A stretch of DNA of 62,597 nt from Faecalibacterium hattorii (GCF_003287455.1 NZ_PRLC01000017.1:1-62597), one strand, 5' to 3'; counted from the first letter of the stretch, positions 16,809 to 26,639 are shown. Program-made: numbers and translations. The notes: a model not told the origin generated them from the sequence alone.

Positions 16809-16882
16809 TGCCCTAACGGAACACCCGGACCGGAGACCGGGCGGGCCGGGGAAATTTTGGGAGGAACGCGGAGGAGCTGGAA

Positions 16883-18661
16883 GTGGAGATTCTATTGACC
16901 GGGAACACCTGTTTTGTGACGAAGGCATGGGTCGAGATGGCGTTCCCTGAGGACCATGTGCTCATCACCTGTGGGCGGGGGCAGCCCCACCCGCCCAAGC
17001 TGCGGGCCATCACGCTGGACAACAAGGAGCGGATCGGGCAACTGGTGGACAGCTACGAATTTGACCGCATCGTCTACTTTTCGGAATACTTGACGCCCCA
17101 CAGCGAGCAGGAGGGCGAGCTGGATCGTTTGCGGCGGGTGCTGCAAGCCAACCGCGACCGGGAAAGCCAGTTGCTCTATCTGGCGGGGCCGGAGGCGGTG
17201 CTGACCCCGGCCATCGGCAAAACGGTGGTAGCACAGGCGGCGGAAGCACTCTGCCGCCACTACGCCGAAACGAGCAAGGTGCAGATCAAGGTGCTGCACC
17301 TGCCCTACTTATATGGCTGCGACGGCACCGGGGCCCCGGCGGGCATCGCCGGGCTGCTGACCCGGATGCGGGACGGTGAGCTGCACTTCGATGAACAGGC
17401 GCTGGCCCCGGTGTTCGCCCTCTGCATGGAGGATCTTTCCGAGCTGGTGCTGCGGGTGTTCGACAACTGGACGCCGGAGTGGGAGAGCTTCACCGCACCG
17501 GTGGTCTTTGCGCTGAACTACGAGCAACTGGGGGAGGCGTGGAAGGCGCTGCATCCGGGCCTGAAGATGACCTACGGCACCGACCTCATCCGCACCTACC
17601 CGCCCGACGACGGGGTGCTGCGCTGCCGTTACGGGTGGTTCCCCCGGTACTCGCTGGAGGAGGATCTGCCCCGGCTGTTCCGGACCGAGACCCACGCCCG
17701 CCACAGCCGGACATGGGGCCAGCGGCTCGGCGGTCTGTGGGAGCGGCACCGGCATCTGCTGGAAGCAGCCGAGATCGTGGCATCCTTCGGATTTACGGAA
17801 TTGCTGGTGCAGCTGACCGGCTCACAGGCGCAGTTCCGGGTGGTGGACTTCCGGCTGGCCTTCATCGTGCTGGCAGCCAATGTCTACGGGCTGAATGCCG
17901 GGGTGGCTGCGGCACTTCTGGCGTCGGCGTCGCTGGCGGTCGGCTACTGGGAGCAGGGGGCTTCGCCGCTGCTACTCTTCTACGAGCCTTCCAACTGGCT
18001 GGCTTTCCTCGTCTACTTTGTGGTGGGGGCGGTCTGCGGCTATGTGCAGCTGCGCAGCGCCGAAAATGTCCGCTTCGCCGAGGAGCAATGCCGTCTGCTG
18101 GAAGAGCGGCTGCGGTTCGTGCGGCAGCTCTATCAGGACGTCATGGAGGACAAGCGCTCCCTTCGGCGGCAGATCTTGGGCCGCCGGGACAGCTTCGGCA
18201 AGGTGTACGCCGTGACGCGGGCACTGAACGAGACACCGCCGGACAAGCTGCCCGCAAAGACCGTGGAGCTGCTGGAAGATGTGTTCCAAAACCGCAGCGC
18301 CGCATTCTATTTCGTGGACGCGGCGGGCCGCACCGCCAAGCGGGCCGCGTGCAGCGAAGGGGCCGAGGCTCCGCGTTTTTTGGAAGGCCCGGCCCTCGCC
18401 GCGCTGGTGCAGACGCTGGAACAGGAAGAGGTCTGGGTCAACCGGACCCTGACGCCGGGGCTGCCGATGTTCGGCGCGGCGGTGCGGGTGGACGGGAAGC
18501 TCCGGGCCCTTGTGCTGCTGTATGATGCGGGCGGGGAGCAGCTCTCGCTCCACTACCAGAACCTATTCCGCATCCTGTGCGGGCTGGTGGAGACCGCGAT
18601 GACACGGGCGGCTCAGCCGCTGCCCGAAAAGCGGCCCCGGCGGCAGGAGGTGCGGGCATGA
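16883..18661 (+). CDS. pelD: PelD-like protein: degenerate SDR + membrane helices + GAF
   Basis: 592 residues. Residues 1-290 resemble an NAD-dependent epimerase/SDR fold, but the glycine-rich loop reads LTGNTCFVTKAW and lacks GxxGxxG, so catalysis is doubtful. Four transmembrane helices follow (about 295-400), then a coiled coil (402-440) and a GAF domain (about 445-580). Helices plus GAF is the layout of PelD, the c-di-GMP receptor of Pel secretion. The C-terminal degenerate GGDEF domain of classical PelD is absent and no clear RxxD site is seen. First gene of the operon; TGA overlaps the next ATG. Assignment rests on architecture and on the pelE/A/F/G neighbours. Confidence 0.72.
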   Translation: MEILLTGNTCFVTKAWVEMAFPEDHVLITCGRGQPHPPKLRAITLDNKERIGQLVDSYEFDRIVYFSEYLTPHSEQEGELDRLRRVLQANRDRESQLLYLAGPEAVLTPAIGKTVVAQAAEALCRHYAETSKVQIKVLHLPYLYGCDGTGAPAGIAGLLTRMRDGELHFDEQALAPVFALCMEDLSELVLRVFDNWTPEWESFTAPVVFALNYEQLGEAWKALHPGLKMTYGTDLIRTYPPDDGVLRCRYGWFPRYSLEEDLPRLFRTETHARHSRTWGQRLGGLWERHRHLLEAAEIVASFGFTELLVQLTGSQAQFRVVDFRLAFIVLAANVYGLNAGVAAALLASASLAVGYWEQGASPLLLFYEPSNWLAFLVYFVVGAVCGYVQLRSAENVRFAEEQCRLLEERLRFVRQLYQDVMEDKRSLRRQILGRRDSFGKVYAVTRALNETPPDKLPAKTVELLEDVFQNRSAAFYFVDAAGRTAKRAACSEGAEAPRFLEGPALAALVQTLEQEEVWVNRTLTPGLPMFGAAVRVDGKLRALVLLYDAGGEQLSLHYQNLFRILCGLVETAMTRAAQPLPEKRPRRQEVRA

Positions 18662-19395
18662 GCCGGAGGGAGAAGACACCGTTCCGGATGGAACCCTTCC
18701 GGGTGGACGATGAACTGCATCGGAGCATCCGGGTGGAGAACCGGGAGGATGCGGCCTCGACCGTGCCGCTGGAAGAGGCGCTGCTGCTGGACTCTGCCGA
18801 GCAGCGGCGGAAGCTGATCCTCTCGGTCTTGACGGATGACCCGGTGCAGTATTACGACCTGTTGGAACAGGCCCGCCTCAACGACGACAGCGAGGTGGTC
18901 CACTACGCGGCCACCGCCATGGCCCAGATCTCGAAACAGGCGGATGCGGCGCTGCAGCGGCACGCGGCCCGGTTCGCCGCCGACCCGAAGGACCCGGCGG
19001 TGCTGGCGGAATACGCCGCCGCGCTGGAAGCCTCCCTTGCGCTGGGGCTGGCGCAGGGCCGGGCGGCACAGCTGCAGCGCCAGCAGCTCGAACGTCTGCT
19101 GAAGATGCAGCTGGCCGATCAGCCGAAGGAAGAACAGTACGGGCTGGGGTGCCGCTTGGCCAAGGTGCAGTTGGAACTGGCGGAGTACGCCGCCGCCGAG
19201 CAGACCTTGGCGGAACTGACCGCCCGCTGGCCGGTGCGGGAGACCCCGTGGCTGCTGCGGCTGCGCAGCGCCGCCGCCCGGAAGGACGGGGCCGAGCTGG
19301 CCCGCTGGCTGGCCGAGATGGAGCGCGCGCAGGTCTACCTGAGCGCCGCCGGGCGGCGGGAGGTGGATTTCTGGAAGGGAGGGGGACAGCCATGA
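18658..19395 (+). CDS. pelE: PelE-like helical repeat protein
   Basis: 245 residues, no signal peptide. All-helical, Ala/Leu/Gln-rich, with TPR-like helical hairpins in about 75-235 (VVHYAATAMAQISK, LAEYAAALEASLALGL, KVQLELAEYAAAEQTLAEL). PelE of Pel systems carries TPR repeats and works with PelD and PelG at the membrane. Here the usual N-terminal membrane helices are missing. Start at 18658 gives an ATGA overlap with pelD; the stop overlaps the next ATG in the same way. Called from position and fold, since sequence identity of such proteins is low. Confidence 0.6.
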   Translation: MSRREKTPFRMEPFRVDDELHRSIRVENREDAASTVPLEEALLLDSAEQRRKLILSVLTDDPVQYYDLLEQARLNDDSEVVHYAATAMAQISKQADAALQRHAARFAADPKDPAVLAEYAAALEASLALGLAQGRAAQLQRQQLERLLKMQLADQPKEEQYGLGCRLAKVQLELAEYAAAEQTLAELTARWPVRETPWLLRLRSAAARKDGAELARWLAEMERAQVYLSAAGRREVDFWKGGGQP

Positions 19396-21239
19396 GGCGG
19401 CTGCAAAGCTGGTTTTTGCGGTTCCGGTGGCAGAAGCTGCTGGTGGTCTGGCTCGTGTTCGGGCTGATGGCGGCGGCGTTATTTGCTGAGCGCAGCGGCG
19501 TGCAGTACACCGGCACCCATCTTCGGCTCAACCTGCTGGATACTGGGCTGACCAAGGAGGAGGCAGCCACCGGTGAGACGCCGACCTGCCTTCTCCTCTG
19601 CGACAGCACGGTGGACGGCGGGGACGAGGCGCGGGCGCAGTTCCAGCAGATGCTGCTGGACATGAAAGTGCCCACCGCCGTGGCCGACCTCGCCGAAGAG
19701 GAGGTGCTTCCGGCGTTTGAAAACTACCAGACCGTCGTGGTGCTGGCCGCAGACCTCGACACGCTGGGTCTGCGGCTGCTGGACCTGATGGACTGGGTGG
19801 AGCAGGGCGGAAACGTCCTCTTTGCTATGACGCTGGAAAAATCCGGCGCGTTCGACACCGTGGCGCAGAAACTGGGGGTGCTGTCCTCTTCATGGAGCAA
19901 CAAGGTGGCCGAGAGCATCGTTCCCGCCGCGGGCTTCATGCTGGGCGGCGGGCAGCGGTATGAACTCAGCGACCCATTCGAATCGGCGCTGGGGGTCCAG
20001 CTGCGGGACGATGCCACGGTCTATGCCGTCACCGGGGACGAGGGCGTGCCGCTGGTGTGGAGCACGGAACTGGGCAAGGGCCGGATCGTGGTGGACAACA
20101 TCGGCGTCTATGACAAGGTGATGCGGGGCTTTTACGCGGCCTCCTACAGTCTGCTGGGGAATGCGTGCGCCTACCCGGTGCTCAACAGCGCGGTCTTCTT
20201 TTTGGACGACTTCCCGTCCCCAGTGCCGGAGGGTGACGGCCAGTACATCCGCCAGCAATACGGGCTGAGCATCGCGGAATTTTACGCAAAAGTCTGGTGG
20301 CCGGATCTTGTCCGGCTGGCGGAACGGTACGGCATCCGGTACACCGGCGTCATGATCGAAAACTACGGCGACGACACCGAGGCCCCGCCCACCCGCCAGC
20401 GCAATATCCGGCAGTTCCAGTATTATGGCGGGCTGCTGCTGCGGCAGGGCGGGGAGCTGGGCTTCCACGGCTACAACCATCAGCCGCTGGTGCTGCCGGA
20501 GACGGACTACGGCGATCGGTACGATTATCGGCAGTGGCCCAGCGCCGACGCCATCGTGGCGGCCATGGACGAGCTGACGAGCTTCCAGAAAGCCGTGCTG
20601 CCCTATGCGTCCGGGTCGGTGTATGTGCCGCCGTCCAATATCCTGTCGGCGTCTGGCCGCGCGATCTTGGGCAGCCGGGTGCCGCAGGTGCGCACCATTG
20701 CCAGCTCCTATCTGGAGGACGGCACCGACCTGCCCTATGTGCAGGAGTTCGGCGTGGCCGAGGACGGTGTCGTGGAGGAGCCGCGCATCGTTTCGGGCAG
20801 CATGGTGGGGGATACCTACATGCGCACCGCCGCGCTGAGCGAGTTGAACCTCCACTTCGTCAGCACCCACTTCATGCACCCGGACGACCTGTTGGACGTG
20901 GATCGGGGCGCGGCGGAAGGCTGGGAAGTGTACAAGACCGGGCTGGAAGACTATCTGGAGTGGCTCACCGCCGCCGCGTCTGCCCTGCGGATGCAGACGG
21001 CGACCGAGTGCGCCGGGGCCATCCAGCGGTTTTCGGCCCTGACCGTCCGCTTGGAGAGTGGGGCCGATGCTTGGACGCTCCGTCTTGGCAACTTTGCGGA
21101 TGAGGCGTGGCTGCTGTTCCGGGCCAACGGCGGCACCCCCGGCAGCGTGTCCGGTGGGAAGCTGACCCACCTGACCGGAAATCTCTACCTGCTGCGGGCC
21201 GACGGGCCCATCGTGACTATGGAACGAAAGGAGAAATGA
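19392..21239 (+). CDS. pelA: PelA-like membrane-anchored deacetylase (DUF2194-type)
   Basis: 615 residues with one N-terminal anchor helix (about 14-34). Residues 50-240 form a glutamine-amidotransferase-like fold (LLLCDSTVDGG…). Residues about 270-540 resemble a polysaccharide deacetylase barrel: FFLDDFPSPVPEGD carries the metal/catalytic Asp pair, and GFHGYNHQPL carries the His pair; STHFMHPDD is a further candidate site. In Pel systems PelA partly deacetylates the GalNAc-rich polymer outside the membrane. The hydrolase half of Gram-negative PelA is absent. Upstream extension to 19149 is out; the ATG at 19392 overlaps pelE by 4 bases. Confidence 0.7.
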   Translation: MRRLQSWFLRFRWQKLLVVWLVFGLMAAALFAERSGVQYTGTHLRLNLLDTGLTKEEAATGETPTCLLLCDSTVDGGDEARAQFQQMLLDMKVPTAVADLAEEEVLPAFENYQTVVVLAADLDTLGLRLLDLMDWVEQGGNVLFAMTLEKSGAFDTVAQKLGVLSSSWSNKVAESIVPAAGFMLGGGQRYELSDPFESALGVQLRDDATVYAVTGDEGVPLVWSTELGKGRIVVDNIGVYDKVMRGFYAASYSLLGNACAYPVLNSAVFFLDDFPSPVPEGDGQYIRQQYGLSIAEFYAKVWWPDLVRLAERYGIRYTGVMIENYGDDTEAPPTRQRNIRQFQYYGGLLLRQGGELGFHGYNHQPLVLPETDYGDRYDYRQWPSADAIVAAMDELTSFQKAVLPYASGSVYVPPSNILSASGRAILGSRVPQVRTIASSYLEDGTDLPYVQEFGVAEDGVVEEPRIVSGSMVGDTYMRTAALSELNLHFVSTHFMHPDDLLDVDRGAAEGWEVYKTGLEDYLEWLTAAASALRMQTATECAGAIQRFSALTVRLESGADAWTLRLGNFADEAWLLFRANGGTPGSVSGGKLTHLTGNLYLLRADGPIVTMERKEK

Positions 21240-21242
21240 AGG

Positions 21243-22703
21243 ATGCGGGTCTGTCTGGTGCTGGAAGGGTCCTATCCTTATGTATATGGCGGCGTGTCCA
21301 CATGGATGCACGGCTGCATCCGCGCGATGCCGGAGCACGAATTCATCCTCTGGGTCATCGGGGCAAAAGCGGCCGACCGCGGGAAATTCGTCTACGAGCT
21401 GCCCGCCAATGTGGCCGAGGTGCACGAAGTCTTTCTGGACGACGCGCTGCGGCTGCGCGGCGGTGCCCCGCCGGTGCACTTCACGCCCGAAGAATGCGCG
21501 GCCCTGCGGGAGCTGGTGCGGCTGGGGGCGCCGGATTGGGAGGTTCTGTTCCGCCTGTTCCACGAAAAGCGGGCCCACCCGCTTGCCGTTTTGCAGAGCC
21601 GGGAGTTTATGGCGCTGTTCACCAAGCTGTGCGAGGAGGAGTACCCCTACACGGCCTTTGCGGATGCGTTCCACACCGTCCGCTCCATGCTGCTGCCGGT
21701 GCTCTGGCTGATGACGGGCGAGGTGCCCGAAGCGGACTGCTACCACGCCATCTGCACCGGGTACGGCGGGCTGCTGGCGTGCCTTGGCGGCAGCGTCCGC
21801 CACCGCCCCGTCCTGCTCACGGAACACGGCATCTACACCCGTGAGCGGGAGGAGGAAATCATCCGGGCCGAGTGGGTGGCCCCGGATTTCAAGGCCCGGT
21901 GGACGCGGTTCTTCTATATGCTGTCGGAACAAATTTACCGGCAGGCGGACCGGGTCACGAGCCTGTTCCCCCGCGCCCGCAGCATCCAGATCGGGATGGG
22001 GTGCGAACCGGGAAAGTGCATCGTGATCCCGAACGGGGTGGACTACGAGAAATTCTGCGCCATCCCGCCCAAAGCCGAAGACGGATGGGTGGACATCGGG
22101 GCCGTGGTGCGGCTGGCCCCCATCAAGGACATCAAGACCCTGCTCTACGCTTTTCTGGAACTGAGCGCCCGGTGCAAAAATGTCCGGCTGCACATTCTGG
22201 GCGGCGTGGACGACGAGGAATACGCGCGGGAGTGCTACGCGCTGGCCGAACAATTGGGGCTGGAGAACGTCCGCTTCACCGGGCGGGTGGACATTGCGGC
22301 CTACCTGCAAAAGCTGGACTTTACCATCCTGACCAGCATTTCGGAAGGGCAGCCCCTCTCGGTGCTGGAATCGCTGGCGGCGCGCCGCCCCTGCGTGACC
22401 ACCGATGTGGGCTGCTGCCGGGAGCTGCTGGAAGGAACCCCCGGCGACACCCTTGGTGCGGCAGGGTTCTGCGTGCCGCCCATGTACCGGCAGGGGCTGG
22501 CTGACGCCATGGAGAAGCTCTGCGTCAGCCGCCCGCTGCGGCAGCGGATGGGGGCCATCGGCCAGCAGCGGGTGGCGCAGAGCTACCGCCACGAGCAGAT
22601 GCTGGCGCGGTATCGGGCTCTCTACGCCGAAACGGCAGCCACGGCGCAGAAAGAGAAGGAAACGGAATCGGAGGAACTATGGCTGGAATTGGGTTCGAAC
22701 TGA
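21243..22703 (+). CDS. pelF: Pel glycosyltransferase PelF (GT4)
   Basis: 486 residues. The N-terminus VCLVLEGSYPYVYGGVSTW is characteristic of PelF, the cytoplasmic UDP-sugar-dependent glycosyltransferase that polymerises Pel. The C-terminal GT-B half has VRLAPIKDIKTLL, FTGRVD and the nucleotide-sugar motif SISEGQPLSVLE (near 362-373). RBS GAAAGGAG just before ATG. It overlaps pelG by 25 bases. This is the most confident Pel assignment in the cluster and anchors the rest. Confidence 0.93.
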   Translation: MRVCLVLEGSYPYVYGGVSTWMHGCIRAMPEHEFILWVIGAKAADRGKFVYELPANVAEVHEVFLDDALRLRGGAPPVHFTPEECAALRELVRLGAPDWEVLFRLFHEKRAHPLAVLQSREFMALFTKLCEEEYPYTAFADAFHTVRSMLLPVLWLMTGEVPEADCYHAICTGYGGLLACLGGSVRHRPVLLTEHGIYTREREEEIIRAEWVAPDFKARWTRFFYMLSEQIYRQADRVTSLFPRARSIQIGMGCEPGKCIVIPNGVDYEKFCAIPPKAEDGWVDIGAVVRLAPIKDIKTLLYAFLELSARCKNVRLHILGGVDDEEYARECYALAEQLGLENVRFTGRVDIAAYLQKLDFTILTSISEGQPLSVLESLAARRPCVTTDVGCCRELLEGTPGDTLGAAGFCVPPMYRQGLADAMEKLCVSRPLRQRMGAIGQQRVAQSYRHEQMLARYRALYAETAATAQKEKETESEELWLELGSN

Positions 22704-24094
22704 AAAAGCTGTTCCGGCGCAAGGGGATGCTGGCGGGGCTGCGGGCCTACGGCTACGCGGGCATCATCTGCACCGGGCCCATGCTGCTGGGGGTGCTGCT
22801 CCAAGGGGGGCTGCTGCTGCTCTGCGGCTGGGCGGGGGCACCCCGCGCTGCGCGGGATCTCCTCGTCTGTATGGTGACCTACACCCTCCTCGCCTCGCTG
22901 ACGGTGACGAGCTTTTTCTCGATGCCGGTCACCCGGTTCGTGGCCGACCAGCTGTACGAAGAGCGGGCCGAGCGGGTGCTGCCCTCCTTTGCGGGGGCGT
23001 GCGCGGTGCAGCTTGCGCTGGGCTGTGGGGGGTACGGGGCGTTTTTGCTGGCATCCGGCGCGACTTTTTGCCAAGGGCTGCTCTGTCTGTGGCTTTTTGC
23101 GGAGCTTGTCGTCTGCTGGACTGCCATGAGCTACCTGACCGCCCTGAAGGAGTACCGCGGCATCCTCATCGCCTTTGCGGCGGCGGTGGGCGCGGCCTTT
23201 GGGGCCGGGTGGGTGCTGGTGTTTTGGCTCGGCGTGCCGGTGGTGGAGGGCTTCCTCGCGGCCACGGCGCTGGGTTACGGCGTCATGCTGGGGCTGGATG
23301 TGCGGCTGCTGTGCCGCTTTTTCCCGGAGCGGGAGGGCAGCCCGTGGCGGTTTCTGCGCTGGGTAAAGCGCTACCGCACCTTGGCGCTGACCGGTCTTTT
23401 GCTGGATCTCGGCCTGTTTGCCCACCTTGTGATCGTCTGGCTGGGGCCCCTCGGCGTGCAGGTGAAGGGGCTGTTCTATGGTGCCCCTTATTACGATGTG
23501 CCCGCTCTGCTGGCCTTCCTGAGCATCCTCACCACTACGGTGAACTTCGTCGTCTCGGTGGAGGTGCAGTTCTACCCGCGCTACCGCACCTACTACAGCC
23601 TGTTCAACGACGGCGGCGTGGTGGGGGATATCAAGGCGGCGGAGGAAGAAATGCTGGCCGTGCTGAACCGGGAACTGTACTATACGGCCCTCAAGCAGCT
23701 CTTTACGACGGCGGCGGTCATCTCGCTGGAAACGCTGGTGCTGGGGTATCTGCCGCTGGGCTTCAATGACCTGATGCACGGCTGTCTCCGCACCCTCTGC
23801 GCGGGGTATGGGCTGTATGCGGTGGGAAACACCGTCCTGCTCATCCTGCTCTACTTTACCGATTATAAGGGCGCGCTGGGCGCGGCGGCAGCCTTTGCGG
23901 TGCTGGCCGGGGGCGGCACCGCGCTTTCGCTCCGGTTCGACCCGGCGTTTTACGGCTTTGGCTTTCTGGCCGGGGCGGCGGTGCTGTTTCTGGCCGCGCT
24001 GCTGCGGCTGGACTGGTTCACCCGGAACCTGCCCTACCGCATTCTGGGCCAGCAGCCCCTCGCGGCTGCGGAGGAAAAGGACAAGGAGGCTTGA
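22679..24094 (+). CDS. pelG: Pel flippase-like membrane protein PelG
   Basis: 471 residues with about 12 transmembrane helices. The N-terminus AGIGFELKKLF followed by the first helix (YGYAGIICTGPMLLGVLL) is the signature of PelG, a MATE/Wzx-like transporter that moves the Pel polymer across the membrane. SVEVQFYPRYRTYYSLFNDGG is another conserved cytoplasmic segment. It should form the inner-membrane complex with PelD and PelE. Confidence 0.93.
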   Translation: MAGIGFELKKLFRRKGMLAGLRAYGYAGIICTGPMLLGVLLQGGLLLLCGWAGAPRAARDLLVCMVTYTLLASLTVTSFFSMPVTRFVADQLYEERAERVLPSFAGACAVQLALGCGGYGAFLLASGATFCQGLLCLWLFAELVVCWTAMSYLTALKEYRGILIAFAAAVGAAFGAGWVLVFWLGVPVVEGFLAATALGYGVMLGLDVRLLCRFFPEREGSPWRFLRWVKRYRTLALTGLLLDLGLFAHLVIVWLGPLGVQVKGLFYGAPYYDVPALLAFLSILTTTVNFVVSVEVQFYPRYRTYYSLFNDGGVVGDIKAAEEEMLAVLNRELYYTALKQLFTTAAVISLETLVLGYLPLGFNDLMHGCLRTLCAGYGLYAVGNTVLLILLYFTDYKGALGAAAAFAVLAGGGTALSLRFDPAFYGFGFLAGAAVLFLAALLRLDWFTRNLPYRILGQQPLAAAEEKDKEA

Positions 24095-24097
24095 AAA

Positions 24098-25876
24098 ATG
24101 CAAGAACGGAAACTCCCCCGCCGCACGGTGCTGCTGCTGGGGGCCGCGCTGGCGGGGTGGTGCGCCGGGTGCAGCGTGCTCCCGGCGGAGGAAACGGCGT
24201 CTTCCAATGGATTTTCCACCGCCAAGGCAGAACCGGTGGAAAAAATGGCGGACACCGGCTTCCATCTGCGGGATAACGACGCGCTGTACACCGTCTACGA
24301 CGACAGCGGCGTGGTGACCATGTACCTCACCGTGACCCGCGGCACTGAGGCCGAAAACACCGACCACACATGGGAACAGATCAATTCCTACTCTGCTTAC
24401 GATTACGAGGCCATGCAGGTGCCCCGCTATCAGGTGGAGGGGCTGCTCCAAGTGGGGGATGAAAGCGGCCCGGCGGCTTCGGAGGTGGGTTACGGCGAAA
24501 CGGTCCCCAACGCCACGGTGCAGATCCGGGGCCAGACTTCCAGCCGGAATGCCCAGAAAAACTACAAGATCAAGCTGAAAAAGAATAAGGGGAGCTGGCG
24601 GGGCCAGCGGACCGTGGCGCTGAACAAGCATCAGGGCGACGGGCTGCGCTTCCGCAACAAGATGGCCTATGACCTCATCCGGGGCATCCCGCAGATGATG
24701 GGGCTGCGCACCCAGTTCGTCCACCTCTACGTCAAGGACAAGACCCAGACCGCTGGGGCCTCCTTCGTGGATCACGGGCTGTACACCCAAGTGGAGCAGC
24801 TCAACAAAACGACCCTCCGGGCGCACGGGCTGGATGAGAACGGCCAGCTTTATAAGGTGAACTTCTTTGAGTTCCTGCGCTATGGGGATGTGATCCGGCT
24901 CAAGACCGACCCGGCCTATGACAAAACGGCCTTTGAGCAGCTTCTGGAGATCAAGGGCAGCGACGACCACCAGAAGCTCATCGAGATGCTGGACGTGCTG
25001 AACGACGAGACCTCCCCGATGGAAGACCTCTTCGAAACGACCTTCGACACCGAGAACATCGCCTACTGGATGGCGTTCCAGATCCTGCTGGGCAACACCG
25101 ACACCCAGAGCCGGAATATGTACCTCTACAGCCCGCTGAACAGCAAGCGGTGGTACATCCTCGACTGGGACAACGACGCCATGCTCTCCCGCACCGAGTG
25201 GGAGTACCGCAATTACTCCGACAGCCTGAGCTGGGAGCGGGGCGTCAGCAATTACTGGGGCAATGTGCTCTTCCGCCGTTGTCTGCAGACAAAGCGCTTC
25301 CGGCAGGAGCTGGACGCCGCCATCGAAGAATTGTTCCGGTACTTCAGCGCGGACCGCATCGGGGAGATGACGGCGCGCTACCGCAGCCTTGTGGAGCCTT
25401 TCGTCTGGCAGCAGCCGGATCTTCTCCACGAGCCGCTGAGCCGGGAGGAATACGACAGGGTGGCGAACAGTCTGCACAAGGAGATCACCGAGAACCGGGA
25501 AGCGTACCGGGAAAGCCTGAAAAAGCCCATGCCTTTTTACATCGGGGTGCCGGAGCCGCAGGGCGACGAGCTGCGCCTGATGTGGGACGCCTCCTTCGAC
25601 TTTGCCGCCGAGGACATCACCTATACGGCGGAGCTGGCGAAGGACTACCGGTTCACCACGACCTTCTGGACCGAGGAGAACATCCGGCTGCCGGAAACGG
25701 TGGTCTATGCCCTCCCGGCGGGGCATTACTTCCTGCGGGTGCGGGCCGCAAACGAGTCCGGCTATACACAGGATGCTTTCGACTACTACGTGATGGAGAC
25801 CGGCAAAGCCTACGGCATGAAGAGCTTCTTCGTGGAGGCCGACGGCAGCGTGACGGAGGATTTTTACGATGAGTGA
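24098..25876 (+). CDS. CotH-kinase-family lipoprotein
   Basis: 592 residues. The N-terminus has a lipobox-like LAGWCAGC following a hydrophobic stretch, so it is probably lipid-anchored outside the membrane. The CotH domain spans about 125-440: RGQTSSRNAQKNYKIKL, LNKHQGDGLRFRNKMAYDL, GLYTQVEQ, LLGNTDTQSRNMYLY (GNxDxxxxN) and LDWDNDAML (catalytic Asp-rich motif). CotH proteins are atypical secreted kinases that phosphorylate protein substrates. A fibronectin-like C-terminus follows (530-592). It overlaps the VTC gene by 8 bases. The CotH-VTC-DUF4956 trio is recurrent in Firmicutes (recall). Confidence 0.85.
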   Translation: MQERKLPRRTVLLLGAALAGWCAGCSVLPAEETASSNGFSTAKAEPVEKMADTGFHLRDNDALYTVYDDSGVVTMYLTVTRGTEAENTDHTWEQINSYSAYDYEAMQVPRYQVEGLLQVGDESGPAASEVGYGETVPNATVQIRGQTSSRNAQKNYKIKLKKNKGSWRGQRTVALNKHQGDGLRFRNKMAYDLIRGIPQMMGLRTQFVHLYVKDKTQTAGASFVDHGLYTQVEQLNKTTLRAHGLDENGQLYKVNFFEFLRYGDVIRLKTDPAYDKTAFEQLLEIKGSDDHQKLIEMLDVLNDETSPMEDLFETTFDTENIAYWMAFQILLGNTDTQSRNMYLYSPLNSKRWYILDWDNDAMLSRTEWEYRNYSDSLSWERGVSNYWGNVLFRRCLQTKRFRQELDAAIEELFRYFSADRIGEMTARYRSLVEPFVWQQPDLLHEPLSREEYDRVANSLHKEITENREAYRESLKKPMPFYIGVPEPQGDELRLMWDASFDFAAEDITYTAELAKDYRFTTTFWTEENIRLPETVVYALPAGHYFLRVRAANESGYTQDAFDYYVMETGKAYGMKSFFVEADGSVTEDFYDE

Positions 25877-26639
25877 ACCGCACGCAGCCGCCGTTTTGCA
25901 GCGGGCCGCTCCGCCGAAAACACGCCGGAGCGAAGTGTACCGCCACGAGCTGAAGTACCGCATCTCGTATGCCGAAAAGGCGGCGCTGGAACTGCGGCTG
26001 GCCCCGCTGCTGCGCCGGGATGCCCACGCAAAGCCCGGCGGCTACCGGATCCGGAGCCTCTACTTCGACGACTGGTGGAACTCCGCCTATGGGGAGAAGG
26101 AGGCCGGGGTCTTCCTGCGCAAAAAGTACCGCATCCGCATCTACGACGGCAGCGATGCCGTCATTAAGCTGGAGCGAAAAAAGAAGGTGGGCAGCTACAT
26201 CTATAAGGAAGATGCCGCCCTCACCCGCGAGGAAACGGAGCGCATCCTGCGGGGGGACTACGGCGTTCTCCTCGCGTCGCCCCAGAACCTCTGCCGGGAG
26301 TTCTATGTGGAGTGCGTCTCCCATGTCCTGCGTCCCCGCGTCCTCGTGGATTACGAGCGGGAGGCGTGGGTGCTGGACGAGGGAACCGTGCGCATCACCT
26401 TTGACCAGAACGTCCGGGCCGCTGTGGGCGGCTGGAATCTGTTTGACCCAAAGCTCCCCACCCTGCCGGTGCTGGACCCCGGCACGCTGGTGCTGGAAGT
26501 AAAGTTCACCGAGTTTCTGCCGGAAGTTCTCCGCCAGCTCCTGCCGCCCAAGGCGCAGGAGTGGACGGCAGTGTCCAAATATGTCCTCTGTGCGGACAAA
26601 ACGGCCTACCGCCACGGGTTTTCCGGCTGGAACGACTAG
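25869..26639 (+). CDS. VTC-domain polyphosphate polymerase
   Basis: 256 residues, a single VTC catalytic domain of the triphosphate-tunnel fold. Basic and acidic tunnel residues are visible in order: Lys in HELKYRI, Arg in RIRSLYFDD, Arg pair in KKYRIRIYD, Lys in IKLERKKK, Arg in RPRVLVDYER, Glu/Lys in LEVKF, and Lys in SKY. The set appears complete, so the enzyme is probably active in making polyphosphate from NTP or acting on a related phosphate polymer. No membrane helices; the neighbouring DUF4956 protein may anchor it. Confidence 0.85.
   Translation: MSEPHAAAVLQRAAPPKTRRSEVYRHELKYRISYAEKAALELRLAPLLRRDAHAKPGGYRIRSLYFDDWWNSAYGEKEAGVFLRKKYRIRIYDGSDAVIKLERKKKVGSYIYKEDAALTREETERILRGDYGVLLASPQNLCREFYVECVSHVLRPRVLVDYEREAWVLDEGTVRITFDQNVRAAVGGWNLFDPKLPTLPVLDPGTLVLEVKFTEFLPEVLRQLLPPKAQEWTAVSKYVLCADKTAYRHGFSGWND

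Noticed and set aside
16809-16882. c-di-GMP riboswitch ahead of the Pel-type operon
   Set aside because: The 74-base leader is too short and lacks the conserved GEMM sequence blocks.
19890-25963. Two very long minus-strand ORFs (about 900 and 1100 codons) across the Pel operon
   Set aside because: They are GC-bias shadows of overlapping plus-strand genes; compositions are Arg/His/Gly/Pro-rich and no domain is recognisable.
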